A stretch of 64,000 bases of DNA. It comes from Gracilaria domingensis. Its lineage: Eukaryota; Rhodophyta; Florideophyceae; Gracilariales; Gracilariaceae. Where the stretch lies: positions 264,504-328,503 of the forward strand of contig VCMS01000006.1 in NCBI GenBank assembly GCA_022539475.1. Direction: 5' to 3'. The stretch's first letter is position 1; each line of letters begins with the position of its first letter. Shown here piece by piece: positions 38,666 through 47,816 of this stretch. Both the position numbers and the translations under genes were made by a program. A model generated the notes under the pieces. The model made no database searches, was not told the origin of the DNA, and worked only from the letters and a program-made list of their open reading frames with translations.

Positions 38666-40901
38666 AGAACACGTGACGGGTTATGTGTTGTTATCATCGT
38701 CTATAGTGGATGATATCCTTTTGACTTGGGGAAGATGAAACAGTGAAACCCTAGCATCCTAGTCGTGATCTGGAAATGTATGGTAATTTACTTCTCTCAG
38801 TTATTAAGAGTTGGCAGAGGGATTTCCGAAGTAGATAAAAGGAAAAAGGCTTTGTAGTTGCCCTGCCTACAAGGCTGCAGCGCTATCTTCTTGCAATGAG
38901 CAGTCCTCCACAGTCTTGAGCCCGAGCTTTGAAAGATCTGCCGATGATGATAACCCCGAGTATCTTTGTATTGCAATTATATGCGGGGGTAATGGACACA
39001 GTAGAGTACCACATCAGTTGCCAACATCTCCAGCGCTCACTAGCCTCGCTCATTTCTTCAGAGGTATCATTTCATGCAGCCTCAAATGGGGTACACGAGG
39101 AGATGAAGAAGTTGCAATGGCTCCGTAAATGGTCCTTGAAACCCGCCCGGTTATAGCATGAGCAAGAAGTTTTCCACGGATACCCCTGGCATAATGTGCG
39201 ATACATCTTATACCACAGCCCTCTGATTCGGAGCGTTGCCGGTTCCAGACAGAGTGAGGGGTCTCAAGGAAATGAATTCGAGAGAATGCAATCTATTATG
39301 AGAGGAGTATCCAAGAACTTCCGGGACCGCCACCCCCCGAGGCTTCTCCAGTCCATGATATGGTCAAACACCTCTCGGTCAGGGACAGGGGTAGTTACTC
39401 CACATCCCCTTCTGGGGGGCTTTCTTCTTCTTTATTTCGGACAAGAACCTCTAATTCCTCGGTCGAAGTAGAAAATTTGTTAATGAAAGTTCTCTCTTGT
39501 CAGAAAGGCCAGCAATCTATGGCGGGCGTTACGTTCCCAGGTACTTAGCGTTTCAAAGGATCGGTTGAGTCCCTTCTCATAGTCGCCCCGCTCATTGCCC
39601 CAGGGAACACTTCTGGACTCGAGCCTAGGGCAATCGGGAGGTATCTCCTCACATCGTGGGCAGTCACATCCGCAATGGTGCCAGGAAACTTCGCATCAAT
39701 CGGGGCTCTGAGGATCCCTGCTCCCTAGGATCTTCTACCCCAGGGATACCGCCCCTTTCCCACTGAGACCATGGTTTTATTGTAGTTGTTCGTTTGTTTC
39801 CAGAATTGAACTCTGCACTGCTCCGTCGAGCATTGTTATCCACTTTCACTCTGCCACTCTGACGCCGAGTCATCACTCCTGGCGTTCAGAATGTCTTGTA
39901 CACGACAGTTATTTATATTCAAAGTCTTCTGTGGATCAAATATGCAATGGAACGTGATACATGGTAAATATTCACAACAGATGGTCCATGAATGGTTCTC
40001 ATCTAACCATATTCAATAGATTAGAGTAGGTGGTGTTCATCTTCTTTATTACGCGTATCCTAGACATCTTTCTCCCAGATCACATGAGTAGAGCATCTGG
40101 GCTCCGTAAGAGACCTACGGGAAACTCAAATGAGCTGCTCATCTATGACACATTGACAAGTTTCTCACTTAAAACCCGACCACCAGATCCATTTCGTTAC
40201 ATACAAATTTCGAAGATATGCATCGCAAGTCGGCATATCACTATGGGCATAGCATAATACATATTATGTACCCTTGGCAGGCGTGCTGGATATCTCGGGA
40301 GTCACTCACCCCAAATTTGAGTAGAGCACTTTTTTTTTGTTAAAGCTATGAGAAGGTTGGTAATCAACATTTGTGCGAGAGATAAACAAGAACGGATGTG
40401 AAATCTAGGCATATGAAAGTTGAAGTCTTTGATGTCTTCTGAACATGTTTATGTGTCCTTAATGGTAGTGCTCCAGTGGAAACACAGATCGAGAAATGGT
40501 GTGAAATTCGCAGCATTGGAACTGGAGTAAACTCAAATACGATAGTGAAGGTACAAAAAGCATATGCGGTTTACAATAATAAGTGAACCCGATAAAAACT
40601 TCTAATACATAAATAGCAATGCATGATTCGTGATCTATGGCTTTACACCTGTCCACATAGTAAAACGTGTATAATCCACCCATCGTTGCCGCCGAAACCA
40701 GGCGCCACCCCAAACAATGGGATCATGTAACCGCCGTCGCCATCAGCTCTACAATTTTTATTCTGGGCAAGGCCATTGCTTCGGGGGCCCCTGCAAGTTT
40801 TAAGAGGGTAGGAATGTTGCCCGAGATACTCTCTTTGCGAAACCGAAAGTTGTTCCTGTAGAAGGTCTGGGAGTCTATGATCGTCATAGACTTGCTCTGA
40901 G
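38666..40901. other. Gene-poor region with ORF fragments of unknown origin
   Basis: A stretch of 2.2 kb. A chain of frames on the plus strand (38929-39156, then 39196 onward changing frame near a run of six C at 39333-39338 and ending at 39548) has a polar, Ser/Arg/Gln-rich composition that could be a decayed gag-like or host gene. No reverse transcriptase, integrase, terminal repeat or zinc knuckle was found to support a mobile element. The sequence from 39.9 to 40.9 kb is AT-rich and looks like a plain promoter region for UTP18. Confidence 0.35.
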
Positions 40902-42410
40902 ATGAGTGCTGTAGATAATCCATTTTTTCTTGACCGTGAGCCAGGCGAACTGGACGAAGATGGTCAAGTTATTTCGTCGGGAAAGAACACCCCGGAAGAT
41001 GCAGAAATATCAAACACAAAAGAAGACGTTTTGGAGACGGCGAAACCGGTTTGGGTAGACGAAGACGACGACAAACTGCAAGTAAACCTTTTAAAGGTTC
41101 CTCGAAGGAAGAAGTTGCGAAGGAACATAGGCGAAGTGAAGATATCTGCAACAGCGTATGCGAGTCGAGTAAAAGATTATTACGTGAATCAGAATGCAGT
41201 GAAAGGAACAGTTGGAGGATGGGCCCAACTTCCTTCACAGAAGAAAAAGGGTGGCAATGAAAGCGATGAAGAAGGTTCGGAGGAGGAAGAAATGAGCGAG
41301 ACGGAGAAGGATTTATCTGAAAACGTGAAATCGTTACTACAGTCTACTGCAAGCTTATTGAAGAAGAGAAAAAGAGCTCAACATGCCTCGGGAGTTTCGA
41401 GTGAGCCACCTTCACTTTCGAAGAAGGTGCTAGACCTTCGAATTCTTCAGCACGCGAACCACCAGGATCGTCTACAAGCGGAGGCCCGCTGCGTCGAGTT
41501 TCATCCAAGTGGGCGGCTATTACTTGCTGCTGGCCTCGACAAGACGGTACGCATTTTTCAAATAGAAGGGATACACTCAACAAAGATTCAAGGTATCCAT
41601 ATGGACAATTTCCCTATTCATAGAGCTAAGTTCACAGGGGGAGGCACGGAAATCGTTCTAACAAGTCGGCGGCAGTTTTTCTATCAGTTGGACGTGGAAT
41701 CAGGAAAGGCAATGCTAGTCAATACTCTTATGGCCCATAAAGAAAAGTCATGGGAACACTTTGAAGTATCTGCAGATGGTTCGAAACTCGGATTAGTAGG
41801 ACAACAGGGAAAAGTCATCATCATGGATAATAAGTCAAAGCGAGAAATTGGCCAACTTCGACACAATGGTCGTGTGGCTTGCTTGGCTTTTGCACCTCTT
41901 GGGAATGCGGAACATTACGCATATTCTTCTACTGTCGACGGAACAGTTCGTCTGTGGGATGTTCGAAAGATGAGCTGCGTTGATGCACACAAGGACGAAG
42001 GTGCGATACATGTAACGAGCCTGGCTGTTTCGAACAATCATTATGCTGTCGGTTCAGATTCCGGAATGCTGAATGTATACCCCTTGGACAGATTGGGAAG
42101 TGGCCGTAACACGTTCGGTATAAGAACCGAAACACCGGTTAAAGCGTTCTCCAATCTTACAACTGATATAGATCATGTGAAGTTTAACTGCGATGGGCAA
42201 CTGATGGTGTTCGCATCACATGAGAGAAAGAACGCGCTTCGAGTCGCCCACATTCCTAGTATGTCCGTGTATACAAATTGGCCTACGGCAAAAGCACATC
42301 TTCGTCGTGTGTGCAGCGTGGCCTTTAGCCCCAAGAGTGGTTACCTGGCGGTCGGAAACGACAAGGGTGATGTGAATCTGGTGCGAATCAAAGCATATCC
42401 ACAGGCGTAA
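40902..42410 (+). CDS. UTP18: U3 snoRNP-associated WD40 protein UTP18
   Basis: A single exon encodes 502 residues. UTP18 is part of the UTPB module of the small-subunit processome and is needed for pre-18S rRNA processing in the nucleolus. The N-terminal 160 residues are charged and acidic (SDEEGSEEEEMSETEKDL). The WD40 propeller covers about 180-500 and includes AEARCVEFHPSGRLLLAAGLDKTVRIFQIEG, IHMDNFPIHRAKFTGGGTEIVLTSRRQFFYQLDVESG, the blade SADGSKLGLVGQQGKVIIMD, and STVDGTVRLWDVR. IHRAKFTxxGxEIVxTSRRxFFYxxDxxSG is very characteristic of UTP18. Complete, with no introns. It is convergent with the next gene at a distance of 67 bp. Confidence 0.95.
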   Translation: MSAVDNPFFLDREPGELDEDGQVISSGKNTPEDAEISNTKEDVLETAKPVWVDEDDDKLQVNLLKVPRRKKLRRNIGEVKISATAYASRVKDYYVNQNAVKGTVGGWAQLPSQKKKGGNESDEEGSEEEEMSETEKDLSENVKSLLQSTASLLKKRKRAQHASGVSSEPPSLSKKVLDLRILQHANHQDRLQAEARCVEFHPSGRLLLAAGLDKTVRIFQIEGIHSTKIQGIHMDNFPIHRAKFTGGGTEIVLTSRRQFFYQLDVESGKAMLVNTLMAHKEKSWEHFEVSADGSKLGLVGQQGKVIIMDNKSKREIGQLRHNGRVACLAFAPLGNAEHYAYSSTVDGTVRLWDVRKMSCVDAHKDEGAIHVTSLAVSNNHYAVGSDSGMLNVYPLDRLGSGRNTFGIRTETPVKAFSNLTTDIDHVKFNCDGQLMVFASHERKNALRVAHIPSMSVYTNWPTAKAHLRRVCSVAFSPKSGYLAVGNDKGDVNLVRIKAYPQA

Positions 42411-42477
42411 GCAGCAGTAATAGTTAATAGTAATAATGAAGAGTTGTCTAGCATCGAGTAGACGCTTCTATCTATTC

Positions 42478-43242
42478 CTATTTTGTATCTGAAGTTGAGT
42501 ATTCAGATCGCTGCTCTGATGGAGTTGTTCTTTGCATTATACTTAAACCCCGTCGCAGCATTTGATCAACTTGACCTCGAATAATCGTCCCAAAACCACC
42601 GTAAAAGATTCTTGCTGGGACACTGGAAAGATCATCTCTCACTTTCATAACGTGCTGGCCTCCAAAGCGTTTCAAATACCGTAACAGACGACGATGTTGT
42701 TGGGGGTCATCCTCGATAGCAAGACCATAAACCCATTCTACACCATTCTGCTTGGCCATTGCCAACGCTGCAATGAAAACAATCATTCCTGGTGAAACAT
42801 CCAACAGCCCTCTTCGAGTTTGTGTTTGTAATGTCCTATACGATTCGATATGAAGCCGATTGGGGAGTAGAAATCCTGATATGTTTGCTAGTTGATTAGC
42901 CTGCATTTTAGAGTCGAGAGAAAGATTTAGGAATGGACCAAAGCTGTTGTCTTTTAAAACGTATCCTCTCTTGAGCGCAAGAGTACTGACAGTGGACAGC
43001 GTGATTTTATCTTGTATTCTTTGATCGGCTGTGCTACAGACGAGCAGTTTGGGATTTGGGCGCCTTGGGTTTACAAATGTTGATAACATGAACGCAGGTT
43101 TCATGCGGCGAAAAAAGCACGGCCACTGTCGCTCCGGATAGAGATAGGCCGAAGCTCTTGGTGATTCATACAGTTTCGTCGAAGCGAGTGTGAAAAGCGT
43201 CATAGATGTAGAAGTAGTGCTGCACTTCTTTGCAGGTAACAT
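42478..43242 (-). CDS. Conserved plant/algal plastid-type protein, possibly GNAT-fold
   Basis: A single exon encodes 254 residues. The frame extends upstream to a TTG at 43317, but the first ATG is 43242 (MLPAKKCSTTSTSM). The N-terminus is Ser/Thr-rich, as in plastid transit peptides. The C-terminal half has RRGLLDVSPGMIVFIAALAMAKQNGVEWVYGLAIEDDPQQHRRLLRYLKRFGG, followed by a Gly-rich IFYGGFGTIIRGQVDQMLRRGL. I remember a similar block in a group of plant and algal chloroplast proteins of poorly defined function related to acetyltransferases, but I cannot name it with certainty. The LAIEDDPQQHRRLLRYLKRFGG part resembles the last motif of a GNAT fold. No catalytic claim is made. Confidence 0.65.
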   Translation of the reverse strand: MLPAKKCSTTSTSMTLFTLASTKLYESPRASAYLYPERQWPCFFRRMKPAFMLSTFVNPRRPNPKLLVCSTADQRIQDKITLSTVSTLALKRGYVLKDNSFGPFLNLSLDSKMQANQLANISGFLLPNRLHIESYRTLQTQTRRGLLDVSPGMIVFIAALAMAKQNGVEWVYGLAIEDDPQQHRRLLRYLKRFGGQHVMKVRDDLSSVPARIFYGGFGTIIRGQVDQMLRRGLSIMQRTTPSEQRSEYSTSDTK

Positions 43243-43849
43243 GACGAATCGTCGATTCTTGGCAAAAGTGGCGCAGAGAACAAGAAAGACGCGACCCCGA
43301 ATTTCGACGCGGAGCAACCACCGGGAGCTGTTGTCTTGTGTAGCTTCTTGCCAGCAGAATCACTTCCAGTCAAGTTACTTGGCAGCTGGAGACGATAGCA
43401 ACTGGACAGTTCAAGACTTGAGAGCGAGTCAAGTAAGATTGCAGGGTATCAGGAGTATCTTAAGATAGATGCGCACAACGATGTGAGAGTCTCAGTGAGA
43501 CTCGCGAGCTCACAGGCTGTGAGTCACAGCTCATTGCGGCTCGGAGAAGGCTCTTGCAAGTTGAAACTCGAATATTAATTTAATGCGAAGAAAACCGAAT
43601 GTCACCGCTGGTCACCGTCGAGCATTGCAATCGCACGAGGCTGCAAGGTTTCCGACGACGTGGTGCTTTTGCCGACTCGCTTTCCTCTGTCTGTGAACGA
43701 AAAAGCCGCACGCAAAGTGCATCGAGACTTTCTCCTCTCCCAGACGCCCTGACCATATCCGTTCCTCCTCTTTGGTGGCCTGGCGCTTGACTTGTACCCT
43801 AACCGCGCATTTTGTAGTCGACGAGGCAAAAAAAAAAAAAACTTGCAGT
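43243..43849. other. Divergent intergenic region
   Basis: A stretch of 0.6 kb between the plastid-type protein and the SLX9-like gene, which are head to head. A run of A (about 43828-43840) followed by ACTTGCAG sits directly before the ATG at 43850 and could be a 3' splice site, so the second gene may have an intron in its 5' leader. No other element was recognised. Confidence 0.4.
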
Positions 43850-44635
43850 ATGGGGAAACGCCGTTTCTCAAAGGCATCGAAGGTGGCCGACAAAAAAGCG
43901 TTGAACAAAACAACCACATCACCTATATCAAAAGGCACGCAACCCACGCTACACCGTGGTCGCAAAAAGAGGCTGCAGACCAAGCACCGTCTCCAGCAGA
44001 AGAACGAATTCATTCAAGCGGAATTAGAACGCATCGAGCAAGACGCAAGTGCGAAACAAAAAGAGAAGCAGGATCCGATTCTGAAGGGTTTCAATGATTT
44101 ATCGGGAGTGCTCGAGTTGGGTGATGACGGCATGGCGGAAGGTGTGTTCAAAAAAAATGATGATAGGAAGGGAAAGTTATCCTCAAAGCAGAGACTGAAG
44201 ATTGTGCAGGCCGAAAAGGAGCAGGTAAAGCGGGTGCAAACGCACGAGGCGTTCGTACAGAACCCGATGGAAGCGCTGAGACGACATCTGAACAACACGG
44301 TGTGCCCAAATGGATTCGAAATACCGAAAAGCGACACGGTTTTGGGAAAGAAGAACAAAGAAAACAAGCAACAAGAGCGGGAAGGAAAGAAAGGCAGCAG
44401 CAAGAGCCCGAACAACACAAAGCACCCGTCGATGGTGATAAACGAAGCGACGCTGAAGAACGCAAGAGAAGAGGCAAGACGACGGGTGGAAAGCAAGCGA
44501 CAGTACAAGCAGGTTCTTTCCGAAGTGGCAAGAAGGAGATCTGCGAAACAGCAAGTGTCAAAAATTCACAAGCAGAAAGCAATATCGTTACTCTCCAAAT
44601 CACGTATCGGTGTAAAGCGGGCAAAGCTGAGCTAG
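43850..44635 (+). CDS. Basic nucleolar protein, SLX9/FAM207-like ribosome biogenesis factor
   Basis: A single exon encodes 261 residues from the ATG at 43850 (MGKRRFSKASK). The protein is very basic and helical, with coiled-coil-like charged stretches (KNEFIQAELERIEQDASAKQKEKQDP, NAREEARRRVESKRQYKQVLSEVARRRSAKQQ). KKRLQTKHRLQQKNEFIQ and AFVQNPMEALRRHLNNTV fit my memory of SLX9/FAM207 proteins, which assist 40S pre-ribosome maturation. The assignment is tentative because the composition is biased. Nucleolar location is likely from the basic runs. The nearby UTP18 works in the same process. Confidence 0.5.
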   Translation: MGKRRFSKASKVADKKALNKTTTSPISKGTQPTLHRGRKKRLQTKHRLQQKNEFIQAELERIEQDASAKQKEKQDPILKGFNDLSGVLELGDDGMAEGVFKKNDDRKGKLSSKQRLKIVQAEKEQVKRVQTHEAFVQNPMEALRRHLNNTVCPNGFEIPKSDTVLGKKNKENKQQEREGKKGSSKSPNNTKHPSMVINEATLKNAREEARRRVESKRQYKQVLSEVARRRSAKQQVSKIHKQKAISLLSKSRIGVKRAKLS

Positions 44636-44787
44636 ACGCGGCGGTGCACGGTTGCTCTGCACGCCATCCACACGCACGCGGATGCACCTGAGCCGGCGGC
44701 CGTTGGCGGCCGTGCGAGCCATGCTTCCACATTGTAGGCGTAAGTTAGACGCAGGAGCTTGTACATACAGAAACGTTTATTACACAC

Positions 44788-45150
44788 TTATTGACTAGAG
44801 GTGGGCGACAGACCAAAGCAAGCGACGAGATTAAACGGACGAAACGGGCGGGCCGAGTTTGACGAGGAGTGGGTGGTAGAGGATCTTCTCTTGAACCAGT
44901 GGGTGCGCGTGTGGGACTGCTGCGCAGAGAGGTTGGGCTGCGAGGCAGCCTTCCGGCTCTCGTCGGCTGAGGACGAGTCTAAGCGCAGTTCGGTGGAGGA
45001 GCCAAAGTTGTCGAACCAGGCGCTGGTCTCCTGGGGCGCTGCGGCGGCGCCGGAGCCATTGCTCGTGCACGGGGACGACGGGGTGACATCCACCAGCTGC
45101 AGGGACTGGCGCGTGGCCTTCCGGCGGTACCACGACTTGATGAACGACAT
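44788..45150 (-). CDS. Small Ser/Arg-rich hypothetical protein
   Basis: A minus-strand frame of 120 codons from the ATG at 45150 (MSFIKSWYRRKATRQSLQL). The protein is Ser-rich and basic with no known domain. The opposite strand is also open, as often in GC-rich DNA, so coding status is uncertain. It lies downstream of the STN-like kinase on the same strand and could be part of its 3' region instead. Confidence 0.3.
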   Translation of the reverse strand: MSFIKSWYRRKATRQSLQLVDVTPSSPCTSNGSGAAAAPQETSAWFDNFGSSTELRLDSSSADESRKAASQPNLSAQQSHTRTHWFKRRSSTTHSSSNSARPFRPFNLVACFGLSPTSSQ

Positions 45151-45527
45151 AAAATGGCGGCGGCAGACGAAGCGAGGCGAGGCGAGGCGAAGCGAGGCGC
45201 CGCAGCGGTACGCTTGGTAGGCCGAGAACAAGCCGGGGCGGCGATCAAGTCGGAGCGCGCGGCGCGGCGGCGCGTCGGCGCCCGCGCGCGCACCCGCCAG
45301 CGCGCCCTAAACGCAGCACGCGCTATCTACGGCGCGCGCTCGCGCGAGCGGCGCACAGCGCGAGCAGCGCGCGGCGGCGGCAAACGGACGACAGTCACAG
45401 ACAGCTCACGGCGTGAGCCTCACGCGCGCAGTTTGTCGCGTCGCGCGGCGCGGCGCTCGGCGCCAATGGCGCGCGCACGCGCGGCGCGCGCGCGCCAATG
45501 GCGCCACAAATATCCGCAAACGACTCG
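45151..45527. other. GC-rich spacer, 3' flank of the kinase gene
   Basis: A stretch of 0.4 kb of GCGC-rich sequence with GGCGCCAATGGCGCG and GCGCGCCAATGGCGCC phrases near 45460-45505, similar to phrases in the 28.8-30.8 kb island. No gene is seen. Confidence 0.45.
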
Positions 45528-46544
45528 TCAGCGCGGCGGCCGCAGCGCGCGCAGCTCGCGCGCCGCGGCGGCCACGCCCAGCCGCGCGCGCGCGCGCGGC
45601 GCCAGCATGCCGCGCAGCACGCGCAGCACGCGGTGGTCGGCGGCGCGCGGCGGCGGCGCGCCGGCGGGCGGCGCGCGCAGCAGCCGCCACTCGGCCGCCT
45701 CCAGGCGGCGGCGCTGGCGGCGCAGCGCCGGCTCGCTGCGCAGGCTGGCGAACGCCACCGCCAGCGCGATCATGCCCACGCTGAACACGTCGAACTTGCG
45801 CGCCGCCGCGCCGCGCGCCGGGCGCGCCTCCGGCGCCGCGTACAGCGGGTCCAGCGTGTCGAGCCGCGCGCTCAGCCACGACGAGAACGGGCGCACGTCC
45901 TTGCAGCTTCCAAAGTCGATCAGCTTGAGGCGCTGCCGCCCCGTGCGCTCGTCGCGCACCACCAGCACGTTGGACGGCTTCACGTCGCAGTGCACAAAGC
46001 CGCTCGCGTGCAGCTCGCCCACGGCGAGCAGCAGCTGCGCCACCACGCCCTCAAACAGACGCGTGTCGACGCCGCCGCCGCACCCGCCGCCGCCGACGCC
46101 CAGCACCGCGTACAGGTCGCGAATCGGCCGCTCGAACAGGTAGTTGTGCAGCGTGCTCGCGTTGTGCTCCCGCTTCCAGACCAGGTAGCGCTCGCTGTCG
46201 TGCACATGCTCGCCGAGGTACAGCGGCCAGTACTCCTCGCCGTGGAGCGCGCGGTTCACCAGCCGCTCCGTGCGAAACACGCTGCGCGCGTTCTGGCAGC
46301 GCCTACACCGCTTGAGCACCACCTGGCGCTGCGTGTCGGCCTCCGTGCCGAAGAACACGTCGCCAAACGAGCCGGAGGCCGCCGGCGCACGCGGGTTGAA
46401 CGAGATGTCTTCAAGCGCGCGCAGCAACGCAGCCTTCACGCCGCGTCGGCGGGCGCGCGCGCCTGCGCTGCTTCCAGGCGCGCTCGCACTTGGCGCAGTG
46501 AGTGCCACGGCTGTGCTGAACGCGGTGGCACAGCTGATCGTCAT
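45528..46544 (-). CDS. STN7/STN8-like thylakoid protein kinase
   Basis: A single exon encodes 338 residues from the ATG at 46544 (MTISCATAFSTAVAL). The frame is open up to 46892, but that part overlaps the EF-P gene and is not protein-like. The first 50 residues look like a plastid transit peptide. Kinase motifs: ASGSFGDVFFG (G loop, about 57-66), VVLKRC (Lys78), HCDVKPSNVL (about 185-194), DFGSCKDV (210) and YAAPEA (235). The segment LDPLYAAPEARP..RKFDVFSVGMIALAVAFASLRSE matches the STN7/STN8 pattern DPRYAAPEQ..FDxYSxGLIxLQMAFxSLR closely. STN kinases phosphorylate light-harvesting or photosystem II proteins. HCD replaces HRD, so it is a non-RD kinase. The long stromal C-terminal part of STN7 is absent. 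Codons are extremely GC-rich. Confidence 0.8.
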   Translation of the reverse strand: MTISCATAFSTAVALTAPSASAPGSSAGARARRRGVKAALLRALEDISFNPRAPAASGSFGDVFFGTEADTQRQVVLKRCRRCQNARSVFRTERLVNRALHGEEYWPLYLGEHVHDSERYLVWKREHNASTLHNYLFERPIRDLYAVLGVGGGGCGGGVDTRLFEGVVAQLLLAVGELHASGFVHCDVKPSNVLVVRDERTGRQRLKLIDFGSCKDVRPFSSWLSARLDTLDPLYAAPEARPARGAAARKFDVFSVGMIALAVAFASLRSEPALRRQRRRLEAAEWRLLRAPPAGAPPPRAADHRVLRVLRGMLAPRARARLGVAAAARELRALRPPR

Positions 46545-46860
46545 CGTGGCGGAGGCTGCCGCGCGTTTCTCGCGGAAAACGCCACTGTCTGCATTGCAGA
46601 CTCTGCAAGCAATCCATACCTTTTCAGGCGGCAGCAGCGCGCAGGGCCAAGCGGCCGCTTGTGGACACGGCGCGAGCACCCGCCGCCGTGGCGACGCGCC
46701 TGGCGCCAACGGCTGCCGGCGCGGCTCGCAGAGCCGATTCCCGCGCCTCTGCGCGCAACCAGCGCGCGCCAAGTGGATGGCATACATGTCCGGCGGACAT
46801 TGTCCGCCATGCAAAATCGGCACGATCAGCACAAGCAGTTTACGGCTCTCGACGGCGCGC
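46545..46860. other. Spacer between EF-P and kinase genes
   Basis: A stretch of 0.3 kb of GC-rich DNA between the stop of EF-P and the kinase start codon, both on the minus strand. Frames crossing it are open on several strands because of composition. It should contain the kinase promoter and 5' leader; no motif stands out. Confidence 0.45.
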
Positions 46861-47562
46861 TCACGCGCTGCTGCGGCCCACGTATTTTCCATCCGCCGTG
46901 TTCACCACAATCCGCTCGCCCTCCTTGATGAACAGCGGCACCGCCACCGACGCGCCCGTTTCAATCGTGGCCGGCTTGGTCACCCCGCCCTGCGCCGTAT
47001 TCCCGCGCACCCCCGGGTCGCACTGAACCACCGTGAACGTCATATTCTTCGGCATTTCTACGCCGATAATCTTGTCCGAGTGCTTCAACACCTCAACCTC
47101 TAGCCCCTCCATCATGTACTTGACGGCCGTTTCCCCCAGCTGCTCCGCTGTCAATCTTTCCTCATCGAATGTCTCCATGTTCATGAAAACGTACAGATCG
47201 TCATCCATGTACGTATGCTGCATCGCCACTTTCTCCATCGACGCTGTCTGAACCATTTCTCCCGCCTTGAACGTCTTACCAATGTTGTTGCCGGTGCTCA
47301 TATTCTTCAGCTTTGTCCGCACGAACGCAGCTCCCTTGCCGGGTTTCACATGCAAAAACTCCAACACTTTATAAGCCACGCCGTCAATTTCTATCGTCGT
47401 CCCCGTACGAAAGTCGTTGGAAGAGATCACCATGCGCAGCGCACTCCGACGCGCGCGTGATACGCGAGAAATACGATAAGCTACAAAGGGCGAGCGCCGC
47501 GAGCACAGCCGCCACGGCCGTATCGGCGTCCTCAAACACGGCACCGAGCTCACAAACGCCAT
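46861..47562 (-). CDS. efp: Translation elongation factor P, plastid
   Basis: A single exon encodes 233 residues from the ATG at 47562 (MAFVSSVPCLRTPIRPW). EF-P relieves ribosome stalling on polyproline. About 44 residues of Arg/Ser-rich transit peptide precede the bacterial-type EF-P: MVISSNDFRTGTTIEIDGVAYKVLEFLHVKPGKGAAFVRTKLKN. Lys76 in the PGKGA loop is the position that is beta-lysylated or otherwise modified in bacteria. NMETFDEERLTAEQLGE, GVEMPKNMTFTVVQCDPGVRGNTAQGG and VPLFIKEGERIVVNTADGKYVGR follow, giving all three beta domains. It is of cyanobacterial origin by family, with the gene moved to the nucleus. No upstream in-frame start is needed. Confidence 0.94.
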   Translation of the reverse strand: MAFVSSVPCLRTPIRPWRLCSRRSPFVAYRISRVSRARRSALRMVISSNDFRTGTTIEIDGVAYKVLEFLHVKPGKGAAFVRTKLKNMSTGNNIGKTFKAGEMVQTASMEKVAMQHTYMDDDLYVFMNMETFDEERLTAEQLGETAVKYMMEGLEVEVLKHSDKIIGVEMPKNMTFTVVQCDPGVRGNTAQGGVTKPATIETGASVAVPLFIKEGERIVVNTADGKYVGRSSA

Positions 47563-47816
47563 GAGCCAAACGGTTTCACCACCAGGAACAAATGTATACA
47601 GAGACAACTCCCAGCTAGCGGTGCCCCAAGCTCAAGAGCGGTCCAAGATGGCTGCTCAGTCGAATTCGATCCGTAGAGTAGAGTACATACCAAGCTTAGA
47701 TACGTACTGGACACATGATCCTCATGAGATTCTCAAGCTGAGATCATACGCTGCGGCCTGACGGACGACCACCTCCAAACCCCGCCAGCTGCAATACGTG
47801 TATCAGCGAAACTCGT

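Noticed and set aside
46545-46892. N-terminal extension of the kinase to 46892
   Set aside because: Would overlap the EF-P coding end, is not protein-like, and hides a good transit peptide start at 46544.
45154-46928. Long plus-strand frames across the STN-like kinase
   Set aside because: Compositional shadows; the minus strand has all kinase motifs.
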